Positions 10,706-22,665 of a DNA stretch of 64,000 nt are shown here, piece after piece. The notes under the pieces were generated by a model. It was not told where the DNA came from. It saw only the letters and a program-made list of their open reading frames with translations, and searched no databases. Position numbers and translations under genes: made by a program. Within the stretch, counting starts at the first letter, position 1; every line of letters starts with the position of its first letter. Source of the DNA: Fragilaria crotonensis (Eukaryota; Bacillariophyta; Fragilariophyceae; Fragilariales; Fragilariaceae); assembly GCA_022925895.1 (NCBI GenBank), contig JAKSYS010000035.1, positions 122,065-186,064 on the forward strand, in the 5' to 3' direction.

Positions 10706-12044
10706 AAAAACTAAATATCAAATTAACGTGCTGCACGCGAAGCTCTGGCAGAAGACATCCGACCCGCACGGCCCACTATTGATTCGAAAGAACCGACGGC
10801 AGACATATAATGAGGTCTGGGTACCCAGTCGCCTCAGCCTGGAATGTAGTGAAGTAAGAACGGATAGAGCGCATACCCAATATTGCTGTCTTTGTAGCCC
10901 GGCGAGCCACACTATCCATCACCATAGGTTCGTACATTGTGAGCCAGTTCTTTATGTACGTGAGGCCTCTTTGTGCATGAGTTTCTTCAGGAATATCGAA
11001 CACCTCCACGAGGCTTGGCTCAACCTGACACCGTCGTGAGTACAATTCGCTCAGCCGGCGTAAGAGTTGAGTGCGTTGGATGGCGCGTTGTGAGGCTGCA
11101 TCTGTGCCATGTACCGCCGAATTACGTGTTTCCCATAGCTTGTACCACTCGCTCCAAATTGTGCTGATGATTTCTGCTGTCCATTGCGTTCCTTTGGGTG
11201 AAGTAGTTTGATCACAATTATCGCCGTAATGAACGCCCTGTAGAATAGCCCAGTTGTTGCAAAAACGACCATTGAAGATATGTCTCCAACCAATAGTAGA
11301 CTGATTTTTCAGCATCGTAACTATTTCGTCATCGTTGACAGAAATCTCCAGAGGTGTTGTTGCCTGAGAAAACGAGTGACTAATGCCGAGAAGAAGTACA
11401 TCCCTTAGGATGGGGCGGGTATTCAATGCGACGCATCGTTTGCGGATGACCTCAAGGAATGACGAGCGCCAAGCCATCGACATGCCACACAAGAGGATGT
11501 GATCTCGGGTTTCCACTTCCCCATTGCACCGTGGGCACAATGCGGATTGCCGAGAATCGTATCGATGAAGGATTTTATTTGTGGGAAGAATGTCGTGGAC
11601 AAATTTAACAAAATGCACTCGTTTCTTCGCTGCCACTCGTCTGCAAGCTTTCCCATGGGCGTCCCAATTGATCATAGCTATGGTCTGATCAGTCCATCCG
11701 TTTCGCGCCTTTAAGTATTGCTCTGTGGAGGGGGCGCTATCGGCCGCGCGAAGAAATTGTGGATATCGATATGTGACTGTGCCAGTCGATAAATGAAGAT
11801 GTGCACCTGTGTGTGGTAATAAGTGCGCCCAAGGCTTCGGATCTGGGTCGAAGGTATGATAGCCGCCGGCGAGACGATCGGCTTCGACATTGAGCTGTGC
11901 CGGTAGTGACAACTCTTCAAATGTTTTCCTTGAGTCTTGATGTCCCTTGATATGAGTCAGGCTACGAGACTTCCAGCTGGCCACCGTCTAATAGATCTCA
12001 GCCAGAATGTCCCAATCTGGAAGGAGTGGATCCCATGGCATTGG
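10706..12044 (-). mobile_element. 5'-truncated non-LTR retrotransposon inserted in inverse orientation
   Basis: TACTGGTCCAGCACAAAA occurs at 10688-10705 and 12045-12062, an 18-bp target duplication. The insert reads on the minus strand, is truncated upstream of the end of RNase H, and ends 3' with TTTAG followed by a T run, similar to the TTCAG plus T run at 16271-16282 of the host LINE. It therefore belongs to the same or a sister family and uses a T-rich rather than poly(A) tail. Confidence 0.8.
10776..11984 (-). CDS. RNase H tail and zinc-knuckle C-terminus of the truncated LINE
   Basis: An uninterrupted frame of about 400 codons. It begins with SLTHIKGHQDSRKTF, which holds the terminal HQD part of an RNase H domain, then PAQLNVEADRLA. 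Further on are HFVKFVHDILPTNKILHRY and CPRCNGEVETRDHILLC, a CX2CX7HX4C knuckle. The tail has WRHIFNGRF, WSEWYKLWETRN and WLTMYEPMV, which match degenerate blocks at 15680-16150 of the host LINE. No real start codon: it is the 3' fragment of a polyprotein, preceded by a frame break around DPLLPDWDI near 12015. Its intact frame contrasts with the broken host copy and suggests a more recent insertion. Confidence 0.7.
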   Translation of the reverse strand: MASWKSRSLTHIKGHQDSRKTFEELSLPAQLNVEADRLAGGYHTFDPDPKPWAHLLPHTGAHLHLSTGTVTYRYPQFLRAADSAPSTEQYLKARNGWTDQTIAMINWDAHGKACRRVAAKKRVHFVKFVHDILPTNKILHRYDSRQSALCPRCNGEVETRDHILLCGMSMAWRSSFLEVIRKRCVALNTRPILRDVLLLGISHSFSQATTPLEISVNDDEIVTMLKNQSTIGWRHIFNGRFCNNWAILQGVHYGDNCDQTTSPKGTQWTAEIISTIWSEWYKLWETRNSAVHGTDAASQRAIQRTQLLRRLSELYSRRCQVEPSLVEVFDIPEETHAQRGLTYIKNWLTMYEPMVMDSVARRATKTAILGMRSIRSYFTTFQAEATGYPDLIICLPSVLSNQ

Positions 12045-13905
12045 TACTGGTCCAGCACAAAATCAATTGTTATGCGGAGAGTATGATGTTTCTCCTTACG
12101 ATTCGAACATTCGCCTCCTTTTGGAACATCTTTGCCATACTCATGACATGGCAAACGACACCTCACGGCCAACCATTTCCGAACACGAGTACACAAGTAA
12201 ATTGTACGTGTGGTCTGAATCCACAACCACATCCCCTTCTGGCATGCACTTAGGTCACTACAAGGCACGCATCTCTCGACACGACTTCACGACGACGGCG
12301 ACGGACGAAGAGCTTACTCCGGAATTCAGAGCAAAGAGGGACGAATTGAATGGACGGCAACAAGCCCTATTGCAACTTCATCTCTCGCTGTTGAATTATG
12401 CGCTCGAGCGCGGTTACTCATACACCACCAGATGGCTCACCATCTTTAAACATTCAAAATTCATCGGATGCGGGTTATTCACATCTACAAAGCGGATTTC
12501 GATTTAGCTCTTGGAGTCAAATGGCGTGCAGCTATGCAACAAGCAGAAGACTTGCGTCTGCTCAACGACGGTCAGTATGGCTCACGTTCGCATCGGAATG
12601 CGATTGACCCGGTGTTCATCGAGGAACTACAGCTGGAAATATCTCGAGCAACGAGGAAACTGGTTACGTTTACAAACTACGACGCCACAGCCTGTTATGA
12701 CAGGATCATTCCGAATTTAGGGATGACAGTCAGCCGGAGGTTCAGGGTACCTGCATCAGTTACCCAGATGAACGCAGCATAATTGCGACAGGCGGAGTAT
12801 CGGGTTCGTAAAAACTGACATGGGGTTGCGCCCACAAGATATCGGCACACGGAAGAGTACCCTATCTACGGGACGGGTCAATTCGCCTGCAATCTGGTGT
12901 TTTCTCTCCAGTACTCTCTTCGATTGCTACAACAAGAAAGCTCACAAAACATTTTACTGCAATCCTACTGGAAGCGTCTCAGTGGAACTAGTAGTCATGG
13001 TGGACTTCGTGGACGACTGCAACGGACAAACCAATTTATTCCGTAAGGACCCCATCAGCCATACGATTCAGAGATAAGTCAATCAAACACAAACAATTGC
13101 TCAAGCGTGGACAGACATGCTACATGCCAGTGGGGACGCCTTGGAGCTCTCAAAATGCTCGTGCCATGTTATCCAGTGGCAGTTTTCCCTGCAAGGTGCT
13201 CCAGTTTTGGTTCCCAAAATATCCACCGCCAGTGAACCCCAAGTCAAAGTGTGGGACAACCACAACAGATGCTCTCATAGTCTTCACGTCCTCGGTGCCT
13301 ACCAAGCCCATAAAACCCTAGGGCATCACAAGGATCCAGCAGGTACTCAGGCCGAGCAATTTTGTCAACTGCTGCACAAGAGCAACAAAATTACTTCCTT
13401 CCTGTGGAAAATGCCCCTTGTCTCGGCTCAAAGCATGGACGTATTATTACGCATGTTATCTTCCCGCAGTCGGATACCTGCTAGTGTGCTCTTTCTTTAC
13501 ACAGAAGCAACTTGACAAAGTTCAACGTAAAGCAATGTCTATAATTGATCCCCAGTGTGGTTTCAACCGTCATACCAAACGAGAAATTCTGTACGGTCCA
13601 CTGCAGTTCGGAGGAGCTAGTTTTTGCCACCTTTACGTTCAGCAAGGGATTCAGCAAACGTTAGTGTTTATTCGGCACTGGAGACAATCTACGGTGATAG
13701 GCAGGCTACGACGAATAGCTGTATCCTGGGTTCAGACACAAGTCGGGATTTCTTATTCTTTTCTTGCACGCGTCGATACAGACTTACCGCAACTTGAATC
13801 CAGGTGGTTGGCATCACTCCGAGAGACTGTTCCTACTATCGTCAATTGGTGCTGGCCTTACAGTGGACACCTTCCAACCCCCTCAATTGCAGCGTCTTCA
13901 TGACG
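12045..13905 (+). pseudogene. Non-LTR element: reverse transcriptase domain
   Basis: Reading resumes with TGPAQNQLLCGEYD and SETTTSPSGMHLGHYKA, the finger region. After a frame change near 12480, FTNYDATACYDRI supplies the palm A-motif Asp, and in the next frame DFVDDCNGQTN supplies the catalytic FVDD box. ALELSKCSCHV and AHKTLGHHKDPAG belong to the thumb. GFNRHTKREILYGPLQFGGASF (nt 13560-13620) and VQQGIQQTLVFIRHWR (nt about 13640-13685) are typical of the segment between RT and RNase H in this LINE type. At least three frame changes and stops make it inactive. Confidence 0.7.
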
Positions 13906-13917
13906 TCAACTTAATGG

Positions 13918-16175
13918 ATGCAATTCATGAATCGGGACAGTTCACAGCTTCGGAAATTCGACGTCTCAATTACTGCAGGTTTGTATTTGAAAGCAACGAC
14001 ATCATCTGATATTGCGCAACCAAACGGTCGCTATCTTGACATGTGCAAACTCAATGGTGACTTCAGTTTATTTAGCAGCAGAACACACGGACTAAATATC
14101 CACCAAGAAAAACCGTCCGAAGTGGAATGGCGCCTGTGGAAAAAAGCAAACCGTCTCTGGAGCGCTTCAACAGGCGCTTTCCATCAGTCCCTAGGAGATT
14201 GGGTGGTAGAGCTCCATTCCCAGCGTCAACACCACCACGCCTACTGGTCCGAGTTGTACGTATGGCTTTTGGTTGACAGTCTATACACAAAGTGCGCCGA
14301 AGAAGTTGCACAGTGTGTGTTCCGAGAGCAGACCATTGTGAAAGTTTCTTGGGAACATCTACCACTGGATGCTATACCTACGCAGGTCACATACACAAAC
14401 TCCCCAGGTTTCTAGCGGACCACACACGCCTGCGTGTTCCTGCATGATACCACTCCTCCAGTCATCCCCGCGATATTCGATCAGATCAGTACATCCGGAC
14501 GTTACCACGCTGGGAAGAAGAACTGCTTCCATCACACCAATCTCAACTTTGATCCGTTCACCATTGCAACCATGTTGTCCTTAGGAATTCGAACAGTGAG
14601 CGACGGATCCGAGTGGGACCAAAGTCAAGGTTCATTTGGGTGGTCCGTAAGCGACAAGCAAGGCACCAGATGCGCCTCAGGTATGGGCCCAGCGCGCGGT
14701 TGTTTGCCAAGTTCATACAGGTCCGAGAGCTACGGTATGCTATCCATTCTTTGCTTCTTGCGCCGGCTAGCAGAGTTTACGGGTCAATCCTTGTCAACTT
14801 GGGTAGGCATCATAGCAACCGACAGTGAGAGTCTGCTCAAAACACGCACTGTTGAAGCAGCACCCAAAGGTAAAAACCGCTCCAAACAACCATTCTATTC
14901 CAATGTTATCTTCGGTTCAATCCTTTCCACTTGACCCGCTGTTGCCTGAGTGGGATGTTGTCAGAGGTATTCAGGTGATGGCGACACAAATGCCAGGCCT
15001 TGCACTGAAGTACGTCGCAGGCCACCAAGACAAGAAGACAACAAGAAGAAGCTTCCACTGCTCGCGCAACTAAACGTCAAAGCTGATGCTATCGCAACTC
15101 AATATCAACGCGATCATGGTCATCATCAAACCGTCATGCCTCTTACGGAGAGGGTAGGAGTTCACCTGCACTTGCCCTCTAGGACCATCACATTGCACTA
15201 TGAAAACGCCTTGAGATTTCACATTACAGCAGCTCCTCTGCAAACGTTTATGCAGCAAAAGTACTCGTGGACTTCAGTCGTTTTCTCATACATCAATTGG
15301 GGCGCCCATGGTTCATACTTCAGGAAACATCTCTCCAAACGAACCCACTTGATCAAATTCGTCCATGGTATCCTTCCAGTAAATGCAACCATTCATCGGA
15401 AGGACCCCATCCGCAATCGATGCCCAGTGTGTAAAAAGCAATTGCCCAGAGACTTGGACTCATGTCATGCGTTGCACGGCGGCTGGCAGAGGAGAAGGGA
15501 GATCAACTACTTTATCTGCTATCAATTCAACGTGCGTAGATTGGAATACGGACCCCTTCGTACGCCAGATCGTACGCACAGCCATCTCCGGCTGGCTTGA
15601 CCAAACTGATTCCCCGCGATCCAAATTTGTATTGAACCCAACCGATTTCCCCCAGAAATATCGGCGACTCATCTGGCAGCAAAAATCAATCGGATGGGAG
15701 CACTTACTCCAAGGTCGTGCCGCTGTGGAATGGGAACGCCTCCAAAATGAATACTAGCGTATTACTACTCGACGCACCTCAACTCAAAGCACAAAGCGGC
15801 ACGTCGGACAGGTCAACGTTGGCAAGTGGTAATCATTGGTAAGATCTGGGCCCAATGGTTCTCGTTATGGGTAATGCAAAACACTGATCTACACGGGACT
15901 GATGCCTCGAGCCGAGCTCAAGTAGCTCGACAAGAAGTGGAATGCTCCTTGCACAACATTTATGATATGCGAGCGCAAATGGAACCGAGCATGCAATAGT
16001 TACTAAGTCAAGACCTGACAGAACATTTCAACAAGACAACAGCATATAACAGGAATTGGCTGTCCATGTACGGCCCGCTCGTCAGAGAAAGCATCAAGCA
16101 AGTCAAACTACGTGCAATTCAAAATGTGAGACCCATCACGGAGTGGCTGGTAAAACTATCTACATCATCGTGACA
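13918..16175 (+). pseudogene. Non-LTR element: RNase H and zinc-knuckle C-terminus
   Basis: RNase H residues are visible as VSDGSEWDQ (D), SSYRSESYGMLS (E), ATDSESLL (D) and VAGHQDKK (H/D). Then come LLAQLNVKADAIA, THLIKFVHGILPVNATIHR and CPVCKKQLPRDL, where the knuckle is less complete than in the copy at 10776-11984. From 15760 to 16175 the frame is broken, but SLWVMQNTDLHGTDASS and NWLSMYGPLVRES still match the C-terminal blocks of the other copy. The 3' UTR follows to the T run at 16282. Confidence 0.65.
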
Positions 16176-16282
16176 AATATCAACTACTGGATGCTACCTG
16201 CACAAGGTATTGTCTAGGCGTAGGACGAATGTCCCTGGTACGGACATAGCGGTAGTACGTTAAATTGAGGTTCAGTTTTTTT

Positions 16283-16294
16283 ACTATTCCTCAA
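16283..16294. repeat. Target site duplication, right copy
   Basis: ACTATTCCTCAA directly after the T run of the LINE, identical to 5285-5296. Confidence 0.8.
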
Positions 16295-19200
16295 CTGGGC
16301 CTTGTTCTATGCCCATCACTGCAGTGACAGGGTCCAATCCAGAAGTTGTTCGAACGAGACCGAGGTGCTCTCGCTGAAATAAGGTGAACCATGCCGGAAG
16401 CACCGAGAAACTCAATCAGATGAAAGCCGGTAACAACTCCTGTACTTCATGCTCATCACAAGTACTCCATGTCCGATGCATCCTCTCCTTCCAGCAGGGT
16501 TCACCTGCGAGGACAATGAAGAGTTTGCAATCATTCTTGGCCAGCAAGGTCACCTGTAGGAGTGCTGTACCTTCATGATCCTTCCCATAATGGAAGTGAC
16601 AACGTGTATCAAGATGTTGGACAAACGTAGGTTGACCATCATTGCCTGCCCAAACCTGAAGAGCATTCTTGAGACAAAGTCAGCAACAGCTGAATTCAAA
16701 GCACTCTCAATCACTCCAAGAAGGAAACACCGTCCTTAACAGAAAACCGAACCACATCATGATCAGGTTGGAAGACCTGGCATTTTTTTCAACGAGGTGT
16801 GAGTCAACCCCGCTGAAGTTGGAGATGATGAGACAAACGAGCGAACGAGGAATAGAAATGATTGAAGGAGGCGGGAAGCAAACGCTTGCGTGTGGCACGG
16901 TTGTTGGCATCATCCAACAACAAGATGGCACCGATTATGATGTTGGCCGATGTGTCCGAAGAGCCCAACACTCAACTACGTGATCAGAAAGAGCAACGAG
17001 AGACTTTGCCCGGTCAATTGGGAACCTTTGGGACAGGCATTGGAATCAAACGGGCAAGAAATGCAGCCAGAAGGTATAGTAGGGGGGAAAGGGAGAAGTG
17101 GCTGATGCATGGGTCATATCTTCCCAGAGCTTTGTATGGGAACTCAACCGTAGGTACATGAGTAGGGAAAGCACACATGAGGATAAGGCAGCCAGGGTCT
17201 CCCCACTTAAATTGCTGGGACCATCAGAAAAAGAATTATTTACTGGCCTCTGCACCATGGACATGGCCCTGACACTGGTCATGATGGATTTCATTGCGAG
17301 TCTGCTGACTACCATGATGGTGACCAACTCACCTCAGAAGGCAATTGGACTGCTGAAGGGTGGCTGCTGCCATAGCAACGTAATTTTCTTTTCCAGAAAG
17401 CAAACCAGACAAACCCACCAGGCAGATACACGGCATTTACGCTTCACCCAAAAACCGTTGACATGAGGAAGAAAGCTCTTGGCAGTAGCATTGTTGCCCT
17501 ACTAAGGGAGAACTTTGGATGTTGAGGCCGAGACGGTTCCATTTTATGCCAAACAAGGCTTCTTTCACCTGACAAACCACCATGGTCTAAAAATCCAGCT
17601 ACAAACAACCCTTGTTATGTTTAAAGTTCTCACATGTTAAAACTTGGTAGCAACCATGAAGGGATTACAACGCATTTTCAACCCCCACCACCGCTAGTGA
17701 TGATTAGCCCTTTCATGCATGGACGGTTCCTATCCATCAAGAAACAATTTGGAACAAAGGTTCTGCACAGCATCGACCGCTCCTTGCAGTTATTCTTCAA
17801 CCAGATGTCCAGCAAGGATGAAGATGATGATGACGATGACCCGCTGGACTAGACAGACTTCCTGCTCAAAAAAGTCGTCCAATTGATCGGAGCAAAATGA
17901 TGACTATCAAGCTACCCAAGCACCTGGCCAACTCCAGCAACAAAATGGTGGAAAGGATCCCCAAAGTCTTAATGAGACAACCAAGAAGGCAGCATCTGAG
18001 AAGTCACACGCAGTAGCTACAGCAACAGGAGACAGACTGTCAACGAATCCATCAAACAAAATTGCTAGCATGAGGGAACCGCAAGTCCACAAAGGAATTT
18101 CCGGAGGACTTGAGAAACTGTTTGAAATGGATGTGACACACGGATTCTCGGTACCTTTTCCAAAAGAGCATTGTGCTGCACCTGATACCAAATGCTGCGG
18201 TCCAATCACTGGGATAAGCGCAACAGTGAACACTGGATGATGAGGAAGGGAAAGAAAGATCAAGTTCCTGATGACACAAGATCTCAGTGTTACAACAACC
18301 CAAGACGGGCCGCCCAGATCCATCAACAGGAGAATTGACATGTTTCCCTTCGATGTATCTTTTCCTGTCTTCATCTCTGACATTTCCATGTTATATCCTG
18401 CTGGGTGCCTGAAAATTTTGTCCGTCAGGTCCACGCATATTTGCAACATATTAGATTAAAACGGCATCAAATAACACTACCTTTGTAAAGTAATGGGTGG
18501 TTCTGTACAAACAACAAAAAGGAGGACATCTCCCTGCTCCCAAATACAGATTATTTTGGCATTATGCTCTATGTGCTACTAGGTCCAGTGCGGCGGTTCC
18601 AAGAGTGCACTGGGTGAAGGAAGGTTTGCTCCAGAATTTATGGCAATCACCATCGTAGCTACTAGCTCTTGGTCGTAACGTACGTTGAAAGAAATTATTC
18701 TGAGAAACAAGAAAATCATCACTCGTCAATAATCCATCTTCATTGACCATGGCACCTAAGGAACCAACATTAGCAGATGTCCTGAACAACTACATACACC
18801 ATGTTGTGCAAGAGTTCTATTCTAATCAACAGAGCATAACAAATGGAGAGGCAGGGTAATCTGCTTGTGGTGAAGTAGCAAGAAACCTCCAGCGCAAAAA
18901 CACAAGCAAAAGCAAGATATACAAGCTGTTTGCCAAGTCACATCCTCGTGAGATAAAATATGATGAGATGTACAAAAACTGCAAAAGGGCAAAAGATTGT
19001 TTGATCTATTAAGAACAAACAAATGAAAGCGTCATGAACTTGAGCAGATGACACATCACAAACAGTCAGCAGCGTCCAATCTCACAAGCCCAAGAAAAAA
19101 GTGAAATGATATGGAGCTCTTCATGAAATTACACGTGGAAGCTTTGGTTGTTGTGTAACACCAGACTTGTCCCCAGGTATGTGCTTGGTGTACGGAGGAA

Positions 19201-19380
19201 ATGGTCTTGTCACTAACGTCAATGGTGACGGTGTTCTGCGCATGTTCACAGTCAAACATGATGAATTCGGATCCAGTAGAAGCATCACAGCAGAGTCAGA
19301 GATATGATTCAGTTGTCTCATCATGGTCCCAAGTCCTTTTGCTTTGAGAAAGTTGGTTCGAGAGCGCCATTTACCTGATA
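16295..19380. other. Decayed sequence without a recognisable gene
   Basis: Before the LINE inserted, this was contiguous with 5022-5284. There are short plus-strand frames (16669-16983, 17098-17466, 18748-18860) with fair coding texture, for example MLDKRRLTIIACPNLKSILE near 16600 and MAPKEPTLADVLNNYIHHV at 18748, but stops and frame changes interrupt everything. It may be the 5' part of the Tc1/mariner-like remnant further right, or an older element. I assign no function. Confidence 0.3.
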
Positions 19381-19866
19381 CTTTGAACTTTGAACACCAC
19401 ACCTCAGCCACCGGCAATAATGAAGGACTCACATGGCTTCCATGATTGACTTACTTCTGGCGCTTCACAAGGAAAGAAGAAGGGATGGAGAGCCAAAGAG
19501 CACGGAGTTTCCCAACTTGGGACTCGAAATGAGCAATTTCAGAGTCCGCTTCGCGAGGATACAAAAGAGCTTCTAGGTTTCTGGCGGGAGCAACAATGAG
19601 CACATGTACTGATGTGGCTGCCGACTATATGATTCTTTGTACATCACACCTCAGCCTCCAGCAACAACAAATGTCCCACGTAGTACTATCCAAGATTAAC
19701 TTCTTCTGGCGCTTCACGAGGAAAGGAGAAGGGATAGAGAGCCAAAGGGCTTGGAGTTTCCCAGCTTGGGACTCAAAATATGCAATTTCAGAGTGTCTGC
19801 TTTACAAGGACACAAAAGAGCATCTAGGTTTCTGGCGGGTGCAACAATGAGCACTGGTACTGATGC
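19380..19866. repeat. Two-copy direct repeat, period about 249 bp
   Basis: The segment around acttctggcgcttcac at 19453 recurs at about 19702 with roughly 85 percent identity by eye. Each copy runs from a CACACCTCAGCC start through gtttctggcggg to gtactgatg, within the mariner-like remnant. Confidence 0.7.
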
Positions 19867-19948
19867 TCCTTGACAAAGGAAAAACGGCGGCAAAGGGAAA
19901 TGCTTAAAGAGCATAAACAAAAGCAACCCTCCTTGTGTATCAGGAACC

Positions 19949-21270
19949 TTGCAAAAGGTTGGGGCTTTGGTAGGAATTTCCATTGAGAACATGAAGAAAG
20001 GGCACCATAATCCCACTCAAACAAGTGTCATCAACAGTTTTGAATCAGCTAAAATCCGCTTCTCTGCGCAAAACTTATTCATTGCGAATCACATTGAAGA
20101 GCAAACCAACAAAGAAAAAGAGTATGCATTTGATACTCAAAGGCTACCACAGTACTTACACCCAGCATGCCTTGCCACTGTTAACTGCAGTGAAAAACAA
20201 AAGCATGCTGCATTTGCAACCAAGCTTCAAAGCAATTGGTATCTCAGTCGACAGAAAAGGTTCTGTGGATCAATTATGATGAGAAGTGGTTTTATGGGTG
20301 GGTCAGTTGAAGGAATGCAAATATGTGCAAAGTCCTGGGCATCAAGAAGTCTCTCACTTACCACTACCACAAGTGTCATATCAACAAGGTCATGGCAGTG
20401 GCATTAACTGCCTTAGTATTTGACTCCACTGTTGAAAATGGAGGACATGGCGTGGAGATTAAATATGCTTAGTGCAAGCAGCTTGTGTTGTGCAGCGGGA
20501 CATTCGGGAGAGCAGACTGGATCGGAATGGGAATCGTTGGCACAATGATGACATTGTTGTTTGAGGGAAAGGCAATGATACCAAATGGATTTGCAATGTC
20601 GCAAGTTCAGATGAGGGAACATCCAACAATCCAACGTTTTCACTGTTGGCGCTCTTTTGCGACCACATCTTTCCATAAATTGTTCAGTTGGTGGGAATAG
20701 GCGTGCTTGGCAGTACATATGTAGGCTACCTACCTGTCTTTCAAGGTGATAACGCTGGCCCTCATGTTGATGGAGATTCCACGCCTTGTAAAGACTTTTG
20801 AGAATCAAAAGGCTGGAAATGGGAGCCACAAGCTGCACAGATGCCACACAGCAAAAACATTGGGCTCACAATTTCCCCAATGATGTCAACGCATCACAGT
20901 TCACTTTTGTAGACGTAATCAAATCTGCAGGCCCCTCATGAGCAAATCAGCTGGAAGAAGTATGGACATGCTTGGTGGGTCCTGCAGATTTATTCTGGCA
21001 TATTGAATTTGCTGCAAAGGTCATAGACAGTGGCAGTGAGAACACTTTCCTTCAGAAGCAGGAGTTTAATTCTGCGCTTCAGGCAGACTTCTATGATAGC
21101 TGCGCCACAGCAGGGCATTGCAAAGAAGATGGTTGTCATAATGCAACATTTACAAGTACTTGCAATAAGTCATCCACTGACAATCAGTTGTGGTGGGAGG
21201 TCAATAGTGTCAACAATAACAAGAAGATCTGAAGTGGATTTTAGGGAGCTGTACATTTTGTACTAACTGC
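19949..21270 (+). pseudogene. Tc1/mariner-like transposase remnant
   Basis: Fragments in different frames line up with a DDE transposase of the Tc1/mariner superfamily. FESAKIRFSAQNLFIANHI is a pre-catalytic helix region. ISVDRKGSVDQLDEKWFYGW gives the DEKWF block with the first Asp. HINKVMAVALTAL and ENGGHGVEI follow, then FQGDNAGPHVDGD gives the QDNAxxH block with the second Asp. After it come EPQAAQMPHS and a degraded tail to about 21270. Frame changes at about 20230 and 20470, and several stops, show that it is dead. TIRs and TA duplications were not found. Confidence 0.5.
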
Positions 21271-21279
21271 AACATGACA

Positions 21280-22665
21280 GAAGGAACATATTATTTGTTG
21301 AGACCCCGGTGCTCGGGGACTGCCGCGTTGGAGTTTGCTTGTACTGTACAAGAGATATGCTGTCACTCTATCACACTGTCACTCATAGTTACTGTAAGGT
21401 TAAATACCATATGGTAATACAGTAGACAGTGCCCTACGCGCGAAGTAATCGCTTTTTAACAAGTAATTTGCAGTTAGTTTTTATGGGGTGATAATTGTGG
21501 GTTAATAAAAGTTATGAGACTAGTTGATAAAAGAATTGAGAGCAGTCCCGTCCCAGATGGGATTGAACTGTTCCCATTCTTATTCTCTTGGACTCTCATT
21601 GAGTTTCCAAGAGTTGTCAACTAGTTCTCATTCTACTAGTATATAATCACATGTTTGTACGGTTGTACTGTAGTAGAGGATCAGTGGTGTATTGTTGCAC
21701 TGTACTGTTCAATTACTAGCCTACAGGTATATCCAAGTACTATACATGGCCATTGTATTGTAGTACTGGATACTAGTAATTGTAGTATACTGGATGACAC
21801 TACGCTAAGGGCACGTGCGGTGTACTGCAGACAGTCCTTTATTTCTCTTAGTCTGCCCGTGACCTGTTCCAATAGAATTCTGTGTGGCAGAACCCTGGTG
21901 CTGGTACCAGTCTGCAACACTCAAGAGTTTGAATTCATTCTCTATGTAATTAAAGCCATGAGTGTTGTTGATAACTTCAACAACACCCTTTTTACTATGG
22001 ACAACACTTCCCAAACACCACTCAGGAAGTGGGACTAAGACAACAGAGATCTCACCTTCATTTTTCATCCTTAATTCAACTTATAATATTCACAAACCAA
22101 AAACCGTAAAAGGCCTTTACTACTTAGTTTCTACATTTCTACATTCCTGTACCAAGAAATCTACCGCCATGGTGTATCTCTTCAAAACACCATCACCCGA
22201 AGCTAGACGATCCGTCAGGTTCGCTTCCTCACCCGTCAAGTCAGAGGTCTGGTGTACTAGTCGTAGGTCCTACTAACCTTAAGTCTACCGTCTGTCAGTA
22301 CTCGCGTACCGATCACACGAATAATGAAAATAGCTCCTACGACATCGTAGTTCCCACTTCGGTATAGAAATCCGTTGCACACCCAGAGGACACCGCAGCA
22401 GTGTAGTACTGTACCTGGTACAACTAGTAGTACAGTCTGTTATCCAGAGTCGCGAGTACGGAGTACAAGCTACAGAACTACCGTCGCTTTTAATAGGTTA
22501 TGATTTTTGTATACTTCCAGAAGGTCGCCTCACCCTTCCAGTCCAACGAAAAGCCCCGCCGACGATCGGGTTATGTACATGGACAAAACAAACCCTGCAA
22601 TGTTGACTTTTCATTTGAATGATTTTGGTTAGTGTTTTGTATATGATGCATGACGAAAACCAAAT
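21280..22665. other. Intergenic DNA with GTAC-type short palindromes
   Basis: No gene seen. CTTGTACTGTACAAG (21338-21352, 7-bp arms around one base) and many tactgtac and tagtac units between 21650 and 22460 fall here. Positions 21590-21650 carry CTAGT-rich sequence. It separates the transposon block from the first host gene. Confidence 0.4.

Larger units (their letters stand above)
5297..16282 (+). mobile_element. Non-LTR retrotransposon, near full length, with two nested insertions
   Basis: The 12-bp direct repeat ACTATTCCTCAA flanks the element at 5285-5296 and 16283-16294. Inside, on the plus strand, are an APE-type endonuclease, reverse transcriptase, RNase H and a Cys/His zinc-knuckle C-terminus, in the order of an RNase H-bearing LINE. 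The 3' end is TTCAG followed by seven T, not poly(A). Removing the nested DNA transposon (5780-9442 plus one target copy) and the inverted truncated insertion (10706-12044 plus one target copy) leaves about 6.0 kb. Coding is broken by several frame changes and stops, so this copy is inactive. No gag-like first ORF was recognised; the endonuclease starts about 100 bp into the element. Confidence 0.8.

Noticed and set aside
21530-21580. tRNA-like GTTCAATCCCATC on the minus strand
   Set aside because: No cloverleaf can be formed with the neighbouring sequence by eye.
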